From: Gemmatimonadota bacterium | Lineage (GTDB): Bacteria; Gemmatimonadota; Gemmatimonadetes; Longimicrobiales; UBA6960 | DNA: 5,730 bases | Direction: 5' to 3' | Assembly (NCBI GenBank): GCA_022564535.1 | Contig: JADFLD010000154.1 | Location: 1 to 5,730, forward strand | In this document: in pieces, positions 5,233 to 5,730 of the stretch | Layout of the letters: each line of letters opens with the position of its first letter | Numbering within the stretch: the stretch's first letter is position 1 | Made by a program: the position numbers and the translations under genes | The notes under the pieces: generated by a model | What the model was told of the DNA's origin: nothing | Database searches by the model: none | Seen by the model: only the letters and a program-made list of their open reading frames with translations

Positions 5233-5457
5233 CTAGCTGAGAAGTTTGGATAAGCGCTTCCAACGCACCTCGGTGTCTCCGTGGCTTCTGCGTTGAATCG
5301 CGCCGATCACGGGCTGGTACAAGAGCCGCGAGTGTTCGCGCTCTGCAAGCGTGCGCGCCGCACCGGCCAGTGCGTCCAGGTCGACGGGGCCGGACCGGGA
5401 TGTTTGACTAGCATCGTGAGAACGGCCATTCTTGGCGATGCGACGCGCTTCCTCCAC
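5233..5457 (-). CDS. Doubtful small hypothetical protein
   Basis: An open frame of 74 codons from GTG 5455-5457 to TAG. In favour: AGGAG lies 4 nt before the GTG on the - strand, and the middle of the frame (PVDLDALAGAARTLAEREHSR and onward) has mostly G or C in third positions and a helix-like composition. Against: no recognisable domain, the ends have untypical codons, and the start overlaps by 20 nt the first codons of the divergent gene at 5438, whose signal peptide is convincing. The apparent ribosome binding site is itself made of that gene's codons. The promoter candidate at 5404-5432 would lie inside this frame. Probably a chance frame, listed because it cannot be excluded. Confidence 0.2.
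   Translation of the reverse strand: MEEARRIAKNGRSHDASQTSRSGPVDLDALAGAARTLAEREHSRLLYQPVIGAIQRRSHGDTEVRWKRLSKLLS
5404..5432 (+). promoter_or_regulatory. Candidate promoter for the His-containing secreted protein
   Basis: TTGACT (5404-5409) matches the -35 consensus at 5 of 6 bases. After 17 bases, CATTCT (5427-5432) is a weak -10. It ends 5 nt before the ATG at 5438, so transcription would start at or near the start codon. No ribosome binding site is seen upstream of that ATG, which is consistent with a leaderless transcript. Confidence 0.3.
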
Positions 5458-5730
5458 CAGACTCCTGCCGGGTATTCTGCTCCTCGTCCTTGCGACGTTG
5501 AGTACGGGTCTGCCGTCGCATTATCATGGTGACGGACTGGATGACCGCATCGAGATTGCGGCCGCCGACCGCCACGACCACGGGGTGATCCTGACGGAAC
5601 AGGCGAGCCGCCTTCGGTCTGTGGTCGCCGTTTTGACCTTTCCGGTCCGCGCGGTGGAGTTGCGGGTTTCTCCCGTCGTCGCCGTGCCCGAGGCACGACC
5701 GCTAGATCACGCTCTGCCTCGAGATCGACC
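5438..5730 (+). CDS. Short His-containing secreted protein, N-terminal part (3' end outside window)
   Basis: The frame is open from ATG 5438 to the right edge (97 codons plus two bases), with an in-frame TGA at 5417-5419 fixing the upstream limit. The N-terminus MRRASSTRLLPGILLLVLAT is a clear signal peptide: three Arg, then a Leu/Val/Ile-rich core at 9-19, with cleavage likely around residues 24-27. The mature part opens with a His-rich patch, SHYHGDGLDDR (27-37) and DRHDHG (44-49). It continues through 'AVLTFPVRAVELRVSPVVAVPEARP', ending in view with a Pro/Arg-rich segment. This layout resembles short exported proteins of roughly 100-130 residues that often sit before outer-membrane receptor or metal-handling genes, in my recollection. 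Metal binding by the histidines is an inference. Function is unknown; the next gene, beyond the window, would be the best clue. Initiation seems not to use a Shine-Dalgarno sequence. Confidence 0.68.
   Translation, partial: MRRASSTRLLPGILLLVLATLSTGLPSHYHGDGLDDRIEIAAADRHDHGVILTEQASRLRSVVAVLTFPVRAVELRVSPVVAVPEARPLDHALPRDR

Larger units (their letters stand above)
4862..5437. other. 576-bp divergent intergenic region with several stem-loops, no confident gene
   Basis: It separates two divergent genes for secreted proteins. It contains the ribosome binding site and a candidate promoter for the left gene and a candidate promoter for the right gene. It also contains an 8-bp inverted repeat (5009-5030), a 6+3-bp stem-loop (5158-5183) and a terminator-like hairpin (5190-5217, +). 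Several overlapping open frames occur on both strands. None shows a recognisable domain, and only one (5233-5457, -) has a reasonable ribosome binding site and codon pattern. An unannotated small RNA is possible. Confidence 0.5.

Noticed and set aside
5059..5253. 64-codon + strand frame beginning MRSTAKLVGPYVEDED, with GAGG 3 nt upstream
   Set aside because: No recognisable family, poor spacing of the ribosome binding site, and the terminator-like hairpin lies inside it. More likely chance within a structured spacer.
1..5730. Search for CRISPR arrays, insertion sequences, att sites and phage or defence genes
   Set aside because: No regularly spaced repeats, transposase or integrase motifs, terminal inverted repeats or defence-family domains were seen.

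Overview
The window is GC-rich, densely coding bacterial DNA. Its exported proteins carry short Arg-rich N-termini followed by Leu/Ala-rich signal peptides ending near 'SAQ' or 'ADAQ'. Together with glycine-rich secreted beta-repeat proteins, this style fits Gemmatimonadota or a similar environmental lineage. That placement is an inference from style; no marker gene in the window fixes the taxon.

Layout, left to right. (1) The 3' end of a type I mannose-6-phosphate isomerase gene (manA, + strand) enters from the left edge and stops at 377. (2) A 152-bp spacer contains a long imperfect stem-loop. (3) A complete ABC-F ATPase gene of the YbiT type (530-2491, +) has two intact ATPase sites and an extra C-terminal coiled coil like that of Uup. 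(4) A small exported protein of unknown function (2520-3002, +) follows 28 bp later, probably in the same transcript. (5) An SRPBCC/START-like domain gene (3006-3449, -) faces it, with only 3 bp between the two stop codons. (6) A 182-bp spacer with an 8-bp inverted repeat separates this from (7) a long secreted protein gene (3632-4861, -). That protein has two tandem beta-rich repeats, a hexapeptide NPLAGG repeat, and a C-terminal domain with two cysteines. (8) A 576-bp stretch without a confident gene (4862-5437) holds several strong inverted repeats and a terminator-like hairpin on the + strand. (9) The 5' part of a gene for a short, His-containing secreted protein starts at 5438 (+) and runs off the right edge.

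The genes do not form an obvious pathway. The likely transcription units are the end of manA, the ABC-F plus small exported protein pair, the SRPBCC gene, the secreted beta-repeat protein gene, and the His-containing protein gene. The last two diverge from the structured 576-bp region. I found no mobile element, tRNA, rRNA or CRISPR array, and no convincing new multi-gene system. The most useful leads are the YbiT/Uup-like hybrid architecture, the structured intergenic region, and the secreted proteins without assigned function.
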